Shown: positions 36,622 to 49,905 of the stretch, piece after piece
Position numbering within the stretch: position 1 is the stretch's first letter
Layout of the letters: every line of letters begins with the position of its first letter
From: Sebastes aleutianus
Taxonomy: Eukaryota > Chordata > Actinopteri > Perciformes > Sebastidae
Direction of reading: 5' to 3'
Assembly (NCBI GenBank): GCA_916700875.1
Contig: CAKAKS010000060.1
Span: 34,625,511 to 34,689,510 of the forward strand
DNA: 64,000 bases
The notes under the pieces: model-generated
Database searches by the model: none
Told to the model about the DNA's origin: nothing
The model's input: only the letters and a program-made list of their open reading frames with translations
Translations under genes and position numbers: made by a program

Positions 36622-36791
36622 TTGACCCTTTACTAAGTCCCGCCTCTCGAACGCAGACTGGCCAATCATATTATAGCATCGGCCAGCTTCGACCAGGGTC
36701 TGACAACTATCCGGCTGTGCTCCATCGACTCTCATCCAATCGTTTCCTTTGTTTTCAGGCTGGTTTGGGGCGGGGCTTAGCGAAGGGTCAA
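36622..36791. mobile_element. 170-bp MITE with ~23-bp inverted repeats
   Basis: The left end 'ttgacccttta' then 'ctaagtcccgcc' is mirrored by the right end 'ggcggggcttagcgaagggt' then 'caa', with three mismatches over 23 bases. No coding potential. It matches the size and form of a miniature inverted-repeat element. The superfamily is unknown because a target duplication is not clear. Confidence 0.7.
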
Positions 36792-39700
36792 TTCTGAGAA
36801 TTTGTAGTTTTTGTCCTCTTGACTGTCAAAAGCATCAACATCTTTTTTCTGATCGTCCTCCTTAAGCAGTTCTTCTAGTCAGAGTACTCTAATTGTATTG
36901 TTGTTTTAAGCAGCCACATGTTGAGCAGAAAGGTCATTAACTAGGTAGGACTAGTAATTATCCTTCTCTTTCAGCTTTGCTTTCAAAGTATGCCACTCAC
37001 ACTGTGTGGAGGTCTGCTCTCAGATCTGAACACAAATGTCAAATGTAGAAACGTACACAGCTTAGTTTCCAACTGGAGCTTTCAATTAACTTATTATTAA
37101 ATGATTAAAGATGAGTGTAACCGCAGCCTAATTCTTGATCAATTGAAATTTAAACCACTGAAGGCTCTCGTACATGTCATATATTTAGAGCCATAATATG
37201 GGACAAAATCTCCTTTGCCATCAGCAAGTTACCAAATCCCACTGAAGCAATCAAGTCCACAGAATTCAAGTCAATTATAGAGTACTTTGCACATTTAGTT
37301 TGGATAAGTGAATTTTTAACTTGTGTTTTTAACAAGTGAAAACTCGTCATCCAAAACAAACCAGATTTGTCTAAGGTTTTCTTTTAAGTTAATAATTTTA
37401 AAGTTATTAAGTGTGCTGCTAAAATTGTAAAAGCATCTACAGAATCATTAGCCGTGTTTCCATTCAGATATTTTTATATGCATTTTGAAGTATCTTTTAG
37501 AAAAGCTGTATGAAAACGGCAATATTTGATAAAACTTCATTAATTGCGCAAAAATGTTTTCTTCATGTGATTTTTGCACTCAGTCTACAACCCTCCGTTG
37601 TATTTCACGGTGGAGTGGCCAGCATAGGCATCATTACATGCATGAATCATAGCACTGGTTTCTAATGTCCCCTTTCTTTTTTTATCTTCCTCCTCCTCTT
37701 CTGTCCATCTCTTCCAACCACTTATCCACCTATAAGCACACCCAATAAATACAAATTCACAACAAAATCTGACATATTTGTGTGGCACTGGACACTATTG
37801 TAATGCTATCAGTTTTATAATGTTGATTTTAACATAGAGAACAGTGTAGAAATGTGCAGTGCAGAAAACATGTGCAGCTGGCTCGTGTCAAATCAGATAC
37901 TAAAGGAAGAAGTTTGTCGCCATGTAGAGAACAGAATCGGGGACAACCAATCCATGCAGAGTGGTTTATTACGGTGAGAGGATGAAGAATATAAATGAAT
38001 ATTGCATGCATGGAAATGAATAATGTGACTTGTAAGGCATTTTGACATCATATCTATCTTCAGTCACAAGCAAATCATTAGTCATGATGGGTGAGGTAAC
38101 TTCGTGACTCATTATGACTTGATAAAAATCACTGAGAGTAGCTTGAGGTTCTCGTGACATAAAAGCAGATTAATGGCTGAGCAGCGCTTTGTTATTTATC
38201 CGCTCCTACTTTGTCACCGCCAACCTGGATAACCTGAATCCAATCTTTAGTCTGTCTTCTTCTCTTCACACAAATATACCAGAACCACAATGCACATGGC
38301 ATGCACGTGCACGGAGAAGGGGATTAATTACCCTTTTGTCTGCACACCTGTGAACTAATTGCAATTTGAGTTGAAATGAGCTCGTATTTATCCCAGTTTT
38401 GTTTTTTGCATTTGACACGCTGCCTATTCACGTCAGGGTAATTACTTAAAGATGCAGGATACTGTAGAAAATGACAATGTGATTCTGTGCAAAACAAGTG
38501 GAGTGGCACAGTATGCACGGAGAGAAAGATATTCACTTTCTGACCACACACCGGGCGCTCTTCATCTTACATTTACCATTGCAATTCAAGATTTTCATTC
38601 TACCCTCTTATTAGACAGAGAAGAGCCAAGGATGAATTAATTGATAGGATGATTTGACCTTTGTTACCGCAGTTATTAAAACGAAATGTCAGTGTCTGGG
38701 GCTGCTGTAATGAGTTAGGACATGTCAGTGCAAAATAAGTCTATTAATCATCCCCTGATGGTTTTTCCGTTGTTTTGAGGAGGCGGCTAGCAGGAAGGCC
38801 ATTATTCACCTCAGTAAGTAACAGGCCTTATTTTACTCTGTTTCTTCCATTCAACTAAAGGAAGTGGTTCACTTTAATTGTTGCTTACTAGGTAAGATCA
38901 GTCAGAACACTGGAGGGCGTCTGTTTTTGTTCTTTATTCTTCTATCCCAGGAGACACAAAGAGGTTAAGAGCAGTGTAGCAACGAGGAGAAGAAGGTGGG
39001 CCGAGGCAAACAAACGGTGAACCAGCAGGACGGGAAAAGGAAAAGTCACCGTGAATATGAGCAACCTCATGCAACGAGAAAGAGAGAAAGTGAGAGAGAG
39101 AGCTGGTTTGACAGAAAGAGAGAGTGCGACACAGAGGGAAAGACAGATGGAGGTGGAGAGACAGTGAGTCAGACAAATAGAGGTACATCATTCCCGTCTC
39201 TCTCTCCGCTCTCTCTCTACGGCACGCCACTACCGTGACACACTAATCAGATGGTGGGAATGTCTGACAGCTACCTTCAGGGCTGATGTAGTGTGTTCAG
39301 GTGGAAGGAAAGGCTGCATCTGTCCAGACAATCATTGGCACACCGTTCCCAGGCGTACACGGTCATTCTACGGCCACCGGTGTTGCTTTGATCCATAAAC
39401 GGGGGGCGGGGGGGGGGGCGCCATATCTGTCAGACACCTGGCGTCTACTGGCATTTCTGGTTGACCTGGAGGAGTCCAATACAGACGCACACTTCTATTC
39501 GACTCACACTCGTAGCACTTGTTTTTGTTTTTGAACAGGCTTTCATCATTTTCATGCAAATAATTTGGTCCCAACTCTGTATGACCGCTAACGCACCAGC
39601 CTCCATCACCATCACAGGTCAAAACCAACAAGGTTGTTGACTGGCTACCAGGGTCTGTAAAATCACCTGGTGCCACCCGCCAAATCCAGGTAAATGGTTG

Positions 39701-40029
39701 GCAGTGGGGCAGGCAGGGAAAACGCTACGGACGGGAACAGAGGATCGGTTGTCGTTGAAACCCGTTTCCTAGTTATCCCATTCCTCGGCATCTCATGCCT
39801 CTGTGACTATCGACTCTTTTGTATTGATGCTTTCCGGTAGTTACGCATACACAGTGATGCATAAGCACACTGTATTGTGTTTCAGTTTGTTTGGGACTGG
39901 AGCCGTGGCGGAGAGGAAAAAAAGCCCTCACAAGCATGGTGCTACTAAACCTGAGGGGACGCACCCGATTTATACCTGATCATGCTTCACTGTGAACAAC
40001 ACATCTGTGTTGAACTCAACAGGAGGAGA

Positions 40030-40696
40030 GTTAGTAACGTTACCTGTTGTTAGTAACGTTACCTGTTGTTAGTAACGTTACCTGTTGTTAGTAACGTTAC
40101 CTGTTGTTAGTAACGTTACCTGTTGTTAGTAACGTTACCTGTTGTTAGAAACGTTACCTGTTGTTAGAAACGTTACCTGTTGTTAGTAACGTTACCTGTT
40201 GTTAGAAACGTTACCTGTTGTTAGAAACGTTACCTGTTGTTAGAAACGTTACCTGTTGTTAGTAACGTTACCTGTTGTTAGTAACGTTACCTGTTGTTAG
40301 AAACGTTACCTGTTGTTAGTAACGTTACCTGTTGTTAGTAACGTTACCTGTTGTTAGAAACGTTACCTGTTGTTAGTAACGTTACCTGTTGTTAGTAACG
40401 TTACCTGTTGTTAGAAACGTTACCTGTTGTTAGAAACGTTACCTGTTGTTAGTAACGTTACCTGTTGTTAGTAACGTTACCTGTTGTTAGAAACGTTACC
40501 TGTTGTTAGTAACGTTACCTGTTGTTAGTAACGTTACCTGTTGTTAGAAACGTTACCTGTTGTTAGAAACGTTACCTGTTGTTAGAAACGTTACCTGTTG
40601 TTAGTAACGTTACCTGTTGTTAGTAACGTTACCTGTTGTTAGAAACGTTACCTGTTGTTAGTAACGTTACCTGTTGTTAGTAACGTTACCTGTTAG
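40030..40696. repeat. 19-bp minisatellite, about 35 copies, palindromic core
   Basis: The unit is 'agtaacgttacctgttgtt'. About two thirds of the units contain the perfect palindrome GTAACGTTAC; in the others the second T/A base differs (GAAACGTTAC). The two types occur in short repeating patterns, pointing to block duplication. Each unit has one CpG. It lies directly beside the dispersed repeat at 40718-40925. Confidence 0.95.
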
Positions 40697-40717
40697 AAGC
40701 TGGTTTGCAGCACAGTT

Positions 40718-40925
40718 CTGCTCAGCTAAATAACGGAGCTAACAGCTAACGTTAACGGAGGTTCCATTGAGTTATATTATGGTGCATTCAAGTGCTGTTC
40801 ACTAAAGATGAGTACTGGTTGAAGGTAAATTCTAACTTTATCATGATGTGTTCAAATGTAATCTTGTAAAATGTAGTTTTTGGTGAGAATCTTGATTAAA
40901 TCCAGTTGTTTGTAGGTTAATATTA
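40718..40925 (+). repeat. Dispersed repeat, copy 2 (sister of 1.65-1.83 kb)
   Basis: 'taacggagctaacagctaac', then 'gttaacggaggttccattga' and 'tgatgtgttcaaatgtaatc', then 'ttttggtgagaatcttgat'. This parallels the minus strand of 1655-1830. The 19-bp minisatellite abuts its left side and contains a similar 'taacgtta' phrase, so the array may have grown out of this element. Confidence 0.6.
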
Positions 40926-43900
40926 AATAGATAATAGAGTGAATTATGACTTAACTTTAACTTTAACTTTCCTAACAACAGCTCTAAACAGCTCATAATA
41001 CATCATAAAAATTACTGATGACAAGAGTTTTTTAATCAAAGGACATATTTAAATAAAAATACAATAATTTATTTCCTAATCATTTGAATTGTGTTTTAAC
41101 ACACATAACCACCATAACCACTATAGATAACAATAAGGAAGTCCAGAACCGTATACAGTACCCTCCCACACCCAAAAAATAGGGCTCCCCAGAAGCCACG
41201 CTGTAATTCAAACACTGTAATTTAACATGAATATAATGTACTTTATGTACAGTATATGGAACAGTGAATGACATCAGATCTAAAATGTTTTTCCTTCATT
41301 TAGAGCAGAGATTTCAGAAGTGGCAGATAAAACAATCCATCCTGTAGCTGCCACAGTGACAGGAAGTGATGCTAATATCAGACCCTGCTGGCTGTGAAGG
41401 GAACTGCACTATATTATCTCTGCTGTGGATGACCTTGTGTTTTGAATTTCTTCGTCACAAAATGTAGTACTTTAAAGTGTACTGTGAAGAACACTCCTCT
41501 GTACTGTAACGGAAATTCAATTAATATTCCGAGATGAGTCCTAATGAACGTTGAAATAAGGATCTCGAAGAGATGAAATGTCTTTGTTGTATTTTATTCT
41601 TGCAAGAAGAGGCACTGGTTATACAGAGTCACACAAAGTCTGCAGAAGAGTGCACTGCAGGAGATTATTACAATGTGACTATATAGAAATCTACAACAGG
41701 GACTGTGAGAAAAGGAGTTGTTTAACTCAAACAGTGTCCCAGTAAAAATGAACACTCAGTACTATCCCACTACATGAGACGAAGAGCACACAGTAACTTT
41801 CCACTGTTGCATAAAGAGACATCATTACATACAATGTAATTTTCCATTACACTACTTAGCTTTTCACCTCATCATACAGTAGATGTAAGATATGCAGTTC
41901 CTATTTTATTTGCATTTAACTGTATTCATTGGATATAAAATAGAAGTTCTTTAAACTATCTTTTTCTTGTGTGCAAGTTCTCTCCCACCTTTTTAAAAAA
42001 GAAAGTTGAATATAACAGGTCCATGAATGGTGTGGATACAAAATGTATTTCTTGTCAATTCACACCATATTCCAGTAAACCAGCAAGGGCTTCTGCAGTG
42101 AGCTGGAATAAACTATAGATTAAGTGTTTGTCAGATTGCTTTAATATGTTTTAATAACAAAGTGTCCTGGAGAGGTTATAGTCGCCACGACAAAGTTAAA
42201 AAAGTCTGTCCTTTTATTCAACTTTGACCTCTTATTGGTGAATGTTCATCTTGACTTTGATGCCTTAAACTGTCGTACTTTTACCGTCTCAAATGAAAAT
42301 GAAAGTTCCCTAGTGAGTCTGGCCGACCTCCCGAAGTGAGATTAGAGCATAATCTGGTATTTAGGATGTCTTCTTTGTAGACTTTCAAATGGGAGTGTGA
42401 TTTAGTTGCAGACTTGTGTCTGATATCTCACTCACCAGCTCCTTGTGTCTGAGGAGACAGCAAAGCCCCATGGTGTTTATTTGTTAATGACATTTTCCAC
42501 CCGTTCACCCGATGCTCCCGTTGCCAAAGCAACAAGTGGCAGTGAATGCCAGATGATGGAGATCTCTTTGTCTGCTGTTTTGTTAAAGACCTACGTAGGT
42601 CACGAAGTGCTTCTTTGGGTCTAACAAACCAAAACACATTCTGAGGACTTCTTGAGAAAATGCCGTCTATATGTCGGCTGTTCTTTTTGTTTTTAGATTC
42701 ATTTCAGAGTGTTTCTTTGGCAGCCGCACGTTTTCCTGCCCGTGGTTTAAATTGTTACTTGTTCAGGTTTTGTTTTCAGGTTTTAAATTATTCCCACATT
42801 CCCGTGACCCAAACTGAGACACGACCTGTCTGAATCCGAAATAAGTCTTTCACCAACTGTGCCGAGCCTGTCACCTCCTAATCCTTCTCACTGACAGCCT
42901 TAGAAAAGATGTCTTCCCTTCATGTAACCCCATGACATCCTCATTCCCTTGCTATTGCGTGCCATGATGACAACAGTGCAATCTAAGAAAGGATTTAGCC
43001 TGTTGAGACTTGGAACGTGGGTCGGAGGTTCAGTTTGGCAAAGCTAAGCTTTTTCTACGTCATTTCATCCACCTTGCTTGTGGTGATGAGAAAACATCTT
43101 TTCTTTATTTCAGATATCTTGGTGGTTGTGGGAGACTAAAGAAAATACCTATAGGCTTCAGCTCATCAGAACTAATTCTTCACATGACCCTGTACAGTAT
43201 ACAGTATATATACTGTATGCTGCTATATCACTGCATCTGTTTTCTCTCCTCTTTGTGTCCCTCTGTATCCCATGTTGCCATAGCAGCACATCTTTCTCTT
43301 ATCCTCCGTACACTCTGTCTACACAGGCAACGCTGCAACACAAAGTAAAGAGTTTGCTCAACTTGTTGATGAATGGACAAACATCAGTTTTCATTTGTCC
43401 CACTTGTTCAGTAACCGTTGCAGGTCAAGGCTTTTCAGTGTCATTGTGTAACTGCATTGCATTCGTCTTGATGGGTGGCATCGACCTTTTGTGCAAGCAT
43501 GTACTCTGCAACCGCTGATTATTCTGTGGTGTTCTGTTCTGCTCAGCCAATAATTAGCTCCCCCATGGATCCCCCCCGCCCCAGACCTGGGGTAAGGAGG
43601 GCTAATTTTAAGGACTACCCAGCTTGACATCAAACTGTGTTTCATTGGAAAGAGTTGTATTGAAAGAGAGAGACTGAGGGCTAGTTAATTACAGACCACA
43701 GCAGCTAACATTGGGACCAGAGAGAAAGGCCGGGGTTACACACTCGTCTCCTCCATGAGACTTTAGTGAACAGAAGCACAGACCTGAAGTCAAATCAACC
43801 TTGTGTGTCCACACGTGACATTGTTATGTGACTGCAGCTATGTTTCCAGAACAAGGTTCTAATAATCCAGAGATATAAGAGGCACTGAGAATTCTGTGAG

Positions 43901-43939
43901 ATATTTACTTTGTATCTGTAGGTATGTGTTTCCTTCAGC

Positions 43940-44461
43940 TAGGGCTGCACAATTAATTCAATATTAATCACCATCACAATTTCTGGCTTCCCACAATTAA
44001 ATGAACATGATTTCCTGTGATATTGACGTTAAAGATGTGCGTTCTGCTCATAGAAAACGCTGCAGCATATCAAATCAAGCACTTCCTAAACTAACAGCCA
44101 GCCACCAGCCGGAGATCGAGATACAACTGATTATTTAGCTCTTAATGTTGTTATTTTGCTCTCGAAGTGCACCAGATTGAAGCATTTCACTTTAAAGTGT
44201 AGCTAACAAAGAGGTAGGGTGAGTAGTCCTGTATTTCTTCATACTGCAATTTATACAGCAAAAATATTGCAATGTGTAGTTATAATTACTATAACTGTAC
44301 TATATAATGTACTCATTTGTACATTAACAGGGATGTATCAGTTTATTTTAATGTGAAAGTGCAATAAGAATATTTTGACGCTAAAATCAAAGAATAATCG
44401 TGAAATCAATATTGATCAAATTAATGGTGATTATCATTTTGGCCATAACGGTGCAGCCCTA
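43940..44461. mobile_element. hAT-like non-autonomous element (522 bp)
   Basis: The left end is 'tagggctgcacaattaattc' and the right end inverted is 'tagggctgcaccgttatggc'. Near both ends are AATTAAT/ATCACCAT and ATTAATGGTGATTAT blocks in inverted order. The flanking octamers ccttcagc and cctatccc match only partly. No transposase. Confidence 0.68.
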
Positions 44462-44492
44462 CCTATCCCATAGCTCTGCACTACGTCTACAC

Positions 44493-45227
44493 TTAAAGGT
44501 CCCGTCAGGTTCATGCTTGTGTTTCTACTAGAACATGTTTACATGCTGTAATGTTAAAAAAAACTTTATTTTCCTCATCCTGTCTGTCTGAATATACCTG
44601 TATTCACCCTCTGTCTTAATATACCTGTATTCACCCTCTGTCTGAATATACCTGTATTCACCCTCTGTCTTAATATACCTGTATTCACCTGTCTGTCTGA
44701 ATATACCTGTATTCACCCTCTGTCTGAATATACCTGTATTCACCCTGTCTGTCTGTCTGTCTGAATATACCTGTATTCACCTGTCTGTCTGAATATACCT
44801 GTATTCACCTGTCTGTCTGTCTGTCTGAATATACCTGTATTCACCTGTCTGTCTGAATATACCTGTATTCACCCTCTGTCTGAATATACCTGTATTCACC
44901 TGTCTGTCTGTCTGTCTGAATATACCTGTATTCACCTGTCTGTCTGAATATACCTGTATTCACCTGTCTGTCTGTCTGTCTGAATATACCTGTATTCACC
45001 TGTCTGTCTGAAACGCTCCGTTTTAGCGCATTTCAACGGAATTGCAATGGAATTGTGTTGCTAGGCAACAGCTTGGGTCCATGTTTACTTCCTGTCAGCT
45101 GATGTCATTCACATACACTCCGTATATTGAGCGTTTTGATAGTTTAACAGTATTTATATATCACTTAAAGCTGCTTTATCATATAAAAGACCTGGAAATC
45201 ACACTTTTTTCAATATGGGACCTTTAA
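44493..45227. mobile_element. TTAA-flanked MITE with internal minisatellite
   Basis: The ends are TTAAAGGTCCC and GGGACCTTTAA, perfect 11-bp inverted ends that include a TTAA at each side. This is the target used by piggyBac and Kolobok elements. Internal phrases such as 'gaaacgctccgttttagcgc' and 'gttgctaggcaacagcttgg' are known from a common fish repeat that normally has a single 'gaatatacctgtattcaccc' segment. Here that segment is amplified. Confidence 0.75.
44576..45011. repeat. 25-33-bp minisatellite, about 15 copies
   Basis: The core is 'gaatatacctgtattcacc', separated by 1-4 units of 'ctgt' or by 'ctctgtct'. The variable CTGT number gives spacings of about 25, 29 and 33 bp. The array lies wholly inside the TTAA-flanked MITE. 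Confidence 0.92.
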
Positions 45228-46701
45228 CAGAGTTTGTGGCCTGCAAGATGAATGACATTGCCTTTTGATATTTAGATTGTGGCCAGCTTGAATATTGCCT
45301 AACCAAATGTCATTGAAACATTAATAAGTAGAACCATAAAAAGTGACAAATTGTTTTAATGTGCTCCCGCTCTCTCGTGTGCTCGCTTAAGCACCCCAGC
45401 AAAGACTTTTCTTGTGATGCAAGACTTTTAATTTCACCATGATAGCATTCAGATTCAGTACACTTCTCCTGCGAGTGATTAAGCTTCTAACAAGGTCACA
45501 TTTTCACTTCTGTTTCCTTCATAAATGTATTCAGAATTGCATCATGTGGCAATTGACTTCTAGCAGTATGTTGGCATGCTGTGCAGTACCTGCGACAAAG
45601 GGTAATTATTTAGTGCAAGGCCCAGCACAGTTCACACTGCTGTAATTGGAAACTCTATTGGAGCTGTAAATACAGCACCCTCTTCTTCGCTGTCACTGGA
45701 GGAGCTTCTGTTTTTCCACACTTGGCCCATTACAGACATTTTTCACCTGGCTTACTGTCAAGTAGAGGTTCAGTCACACAAACAGCCTCAACACTAGCAA
45801 TGGAGAATAAGAAGAGGAAACTATAGAGAAGGTTTTGTTTCATGCACAAGTTATGTCCGTGCTGCACAGCCTGGCTTACAGCAGTGGGAGGTCGATAGAA
45901 CATCAGCTACTGCTGCTGAGGAATGGTCAGCAACACATCTTGTTTACGACGTCGTGAAAGTAAATGGATTTGTTTGGATCTGCACCTAATTTGAAATGCA
46001 GTAATGAAGCAGTCTGTTACAATGCATCTGCCAGCTCTCAAACACCATCGAACAATAGGGAAGGTTCTCACTTGGGTTTTGATTGTATAGTACCCCGTAT
46101 ATTATTGGTGGACAAATTGCATCACAATTCTCAGAGCAGTTCTGTTTTATTAGACACAAAATGCTGCAGCGCCGAACTCACCAGCAGTGTGAGGTCTGAG
46201 GTCTTTGAACACTCATTACTTTTAGTGATAGTAACTTTGGTGTGCAGTTTCTTTCTGCATCGTTGCATTTTAGTGCACACATCTCTGAACAGGAATTTAT
46301 ACATTTACGGTCAGCCTCTTCCCCTGGTGGCCGATTGGATTTAAATACCAACATGACAGATGTTTAACAAACCAGACAGTGTTTGAGTTTCTGCCTCACA
46401 ACGTTTCAGCAGTGTTGGGAGAAAACCTAAATGTTAATAGATGTCACTCAGCATCCATCGCTGGAGGTTGATTGCTCTTGAACTCGTGTGGTTTCACCAT
46501 GTGAAGAATGTTACACAGTAATATTTATTTTAATGTGTGCAGGTTTTGTTGGACTGTCATCATATAGATTTAATTAACACATTTGTCTTGCATTTAATTA
46601 AACTACTGCATAATGTAATTCTTTTTTTATTAGCATATAAATGTGATTCATATAAATGAAGTCATCCATTCAGTACTGAGGTGTCTTTCTCTTATCTGCA
46701 G

Positions 46702-46814
46702 GTTAACAGGATTTACCATCCCTGCGCCTGTTACCAGTTCCGGCTCCATTTTTTCACTGAGGCTTACCAGTGACTTTGCAGTAAGCGCCCATGGATTTAA
46801 GGTCGTTTATGAAG
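46702..46814 (+). CDS. csmd3: csmd3 coding exon 3: end of CUB domain 1
   Basis: Completes Arg132 and encodes residues 133-169 plus one base of codon 170. It supplies the last strands of CUB 1: LTGF at 133-136, 'VFSL'-type FSLRLTSD at 149-156, and the closing 'AVSAHGFKVVYE' at 158-169, the conserved GF.. .Y end of CUB domains. LTSDFAVSAHGFKV is nearly invariant in CSMD3. The acceptor is cttatctgcag and the donor g|gtaaga, giving phase 2 in and phase 1 out, which fits exons 2 and 4 exactly. At 113 bp it is too short to be seen as a gene on its own. Confidence 0.95.
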
Positions 46815-47710
46815 GTAAGAAAAGCATCGTTTTCTGCTCTTTGACTTGTATTGACGTTAGAAATGGCCATTTGAATGGAAAATGAAAAATGTGGAGTTGA
46901 AGTCAGAGACAACGATCGGGACAGCTCTTCATAAACCGGCTCTTCATTTAGGAGAGAAATCCATCAGACGGGAGTCGTAAACACTATTTACTCTTAAGAG
47001 AGCGACGTGTGATCACACCTACCTCACCTGATCTCCTGGAGGACTTCCACTGTTGAGTTATGGAAGCATTAGGTACCTCAATTAAGCAAATTAATCTCAT
47101 ATTTTCCAAATCAACATCCCTACCCCCAAAGTCCTGAACCTTTTCTGCAACTCCAGAGGTGCGTCTGAAATTGCATGGCAGATGGCGATGGGAATTAGTT
47201 GAACTAATGGATGTAGCGAGTTATCTGTGGCGAAGCAGAGCTGAGTGCTGCAGGGAGCTGTCTAAATATGAACTATCCTTCTGTGACCATCTCGCTCACC
47301 CTGACGTCCCCCCCCCCCCCTCTGCTCCTTCATGTGAACGCTCATCGCTCATCCATCTCTGGTCCTTTCTCTCTCCGTTCCTTCGTTATGATATTTGATG
47401 TCTTTTCTTCCCTACCTTTCCTTCCTCCTCCTGTCCGTGTGCTTCTTTGTCTTGTCTGTCCCTCCCTCCCTTCTACTCCCAATATCCTTCAGCTGTGTCT
47501 TCTTCCCTTAGCTTCTCCTGCACAAACCGTCTGACCCCGTCCTCCAGGCTTACTCCCCCTCCCTTCCATGATGCCCTTTTTCCATCCCCCTTTACCCCCT
47601 CCTCATCTCCCCACCTGCCCCAGACCTGGCCGGTCCAGGACCTCTCCCCTCTCCATCTGCCCGTTTGTGCTCTCCGTCTCCAGCTCTATTTCTCTCCCTC
47701 TCTTGTCTCC

Positions 47711-47905
<195 letters not shown>

Positions 47906-49377
47906 TCCACTGACTGCTTGAATTAGATTTTGTTCTTCCGCCTCCACCTTTTGTCTGTTTAATCTTCAACAGAATTGTTATGCTGATTTGGATGTTAATC
48001 CCATTTTGTTATACATAAGGCACAGATATGTCCCATTACTCAATACTGAAGAGTAATAAGGACAGAATATGTCCCAATTAGGACAACGGGGGACATTATA
48101 CCGGCACAGTTTATTTAGTGGCTAGTTCTGTTGTCACTTTAAAAGTGTAGGAGTCATAGGGACGCTGTGGTATGGTAATACTTAGACCATAACATGTACA
48201 GCTCAGTGTTTTATGACTATCATTCATTCTTTAATAGCCTGGTGTTACAAGACAGCACACAGCATCAATATTTAAACAACAATCTAAGTAGTATGGTATT
48301 ACTTACTCAAGCCTCTGCAGGCGTCTCCCCACAAATCCTCAGTGTTATGGTGCTATTAATTTTAAAGTGGTGTATTCCCAACATACAGTATTATATATTG
48401 TATGCAATAATATCATAAAATGTGACTGTAACATCCTATTGTAGATGTGAAATGATTTTAATAGTGCAATACAATAAGAAATGTCAACAAGAAAGTTCCT
48501 TTGTATTGTCTTTGTCATCATCACCATCATCATCGTCTGAATTAAAGCCCAACAGCTCGACTATCATCATACATTTTCATTATTCTCAGTCAGAGGCCCT
48601 CATGCCTGACACATATAAAACACACATATTTAATGTGCTCATCCATAATGTATTCATCTGCATTCACTGTCACCGCTGTATGCCTTTCTTCCTTCTTATG
48701 CTGATATGGTTAGCTACATCTTACACGTGAATATGTATGTGCTGCTCATTCTCCTGACTGAAAGCGGGTGATGCTTGTACACTCTCAGATATGATTGAAT
48801 CATGGCTGCAATTAAGTGAGTGTGAATCTGTGCCGTGCATACAAAGGACACAGCGAAGGACACGGCCGGATGGAATTTAATTCCTCACCAGCCTGTCAAT
48901 CTATCGTCGAGTATGTAGGAATGCAAACCGGCTCCAACTTTCTGTGAATTTTATAGTGCCTACTTTCCATACTATCACCTCTCTGTCAGTGTGATCCTGC
49001 AATCTTAACACTTAGGCCTGGCCTGAAAGGGTCAAGCTGCATTTATTAAGGAGTAGAGATACGGGGCTTTTCTACAACACAGCCAGACAATGGCCACTGG
49101 TGCTCGGAGCTATCCGAGGGATAGAGATAGGCTGCGGCGTGGCCGTACCGAGCTGGGAGTAATGCTATCTTCTTGCCCTTTGTTGAAGGTTGTGTATTTG
49201 CAGTGAAAACATCTCCATGCCTATCTAAAACCTCCATGCCATTTCAACCTGCCCTTTATTTGGAAAAGTCTTTGAAAGACAGCTGACCCATAAAACATAA
49301 TTTCATCTTTTCTCCCCAAATCATTTCATTTGTCCCTCGGTGGCATGCAGATTGTCCACTGAGTTGGAAAAGTCTCT

Positions 49378-49379
<2 letters not shown>

Positions 49380-49422
<43 letters not shown>
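49380..49422. repeat. GT microsatellite
   Basis: About 21 uninterrupted GT units. Confidence 0.95.
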
Positions 49423-49423
<1 letters not shown>

Positions 49424-49905
49424 ACGTATGAGCGTGTGTTGTTTACCAGCTGCTTTGCCCTGTGATCCAACATGGGTTCAGTCAATACTCTTTTCCCCGC
49501 CTGCACGAAATTCCAGCTCAGCAGCCAGTGAAGCAGCCAGCGAGGAAGCCAGAGAGGCTGTCTACAGGCGGCTCCTGGGGGGGGAGAGTGTGCTGCTTGT
49601 GTGCTCACAAACACACCGCCACTCCGTCAAACTTCCATCTTCTTCAAAGGGCTGCAGAGTCATTAGATATACAGGCGAAATAAATAGCTCAGCCCCAGAG
49701 AAATCTCGCACCCAACTACCTCATTTACTAGTTCACATAACTCACTCGCTGCCGCTGTGATGAGGGATAATGCAAGCCGCTCTCACTCCCACTGTTTGGG
49801 AACGCAACTGCAGGTAAAAACTGGGTTTAGTTATAATGACAGAACCCCATCACTGTGGTCTTTTCACTGCAATGTTGGTTTACAGGCCTTATGTTACGTT
49901 TTATA

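Larger units (their letters stand above)
23776..46701 (+). other. csmd3: csmd3 intron 2 (22.9 kb)
   Basis: Begins gtaagg and ends cttatctgcag. It splits CUB domain 1. No other exon was found on either strand. It contains a dead Tc1-like transposon, nested hAT/LTR insertions, three minisatellites, an inverted 19-bp hairpin and several non-autonomous elements, listed separately. Stretches without anything I can name: about 25.2-26.8, 30.5-31.5, 34.7-36.6, 36.8-40.0, 41.0-43.9 and 45.3-46.7 kb. These are AT-rich and could hide regulatory elements conserved between fishes. A 12-bp unit, 'ctgaactaaacc', is repeated about four times near 36314-36361. Confidence 0.85.

Noticed and set aside
40030..40696. 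CRISPR-like array
   Set aside because: Repeats are directly adjacent without unique spacers, there are no cas genes, and the genome is vertebrate.
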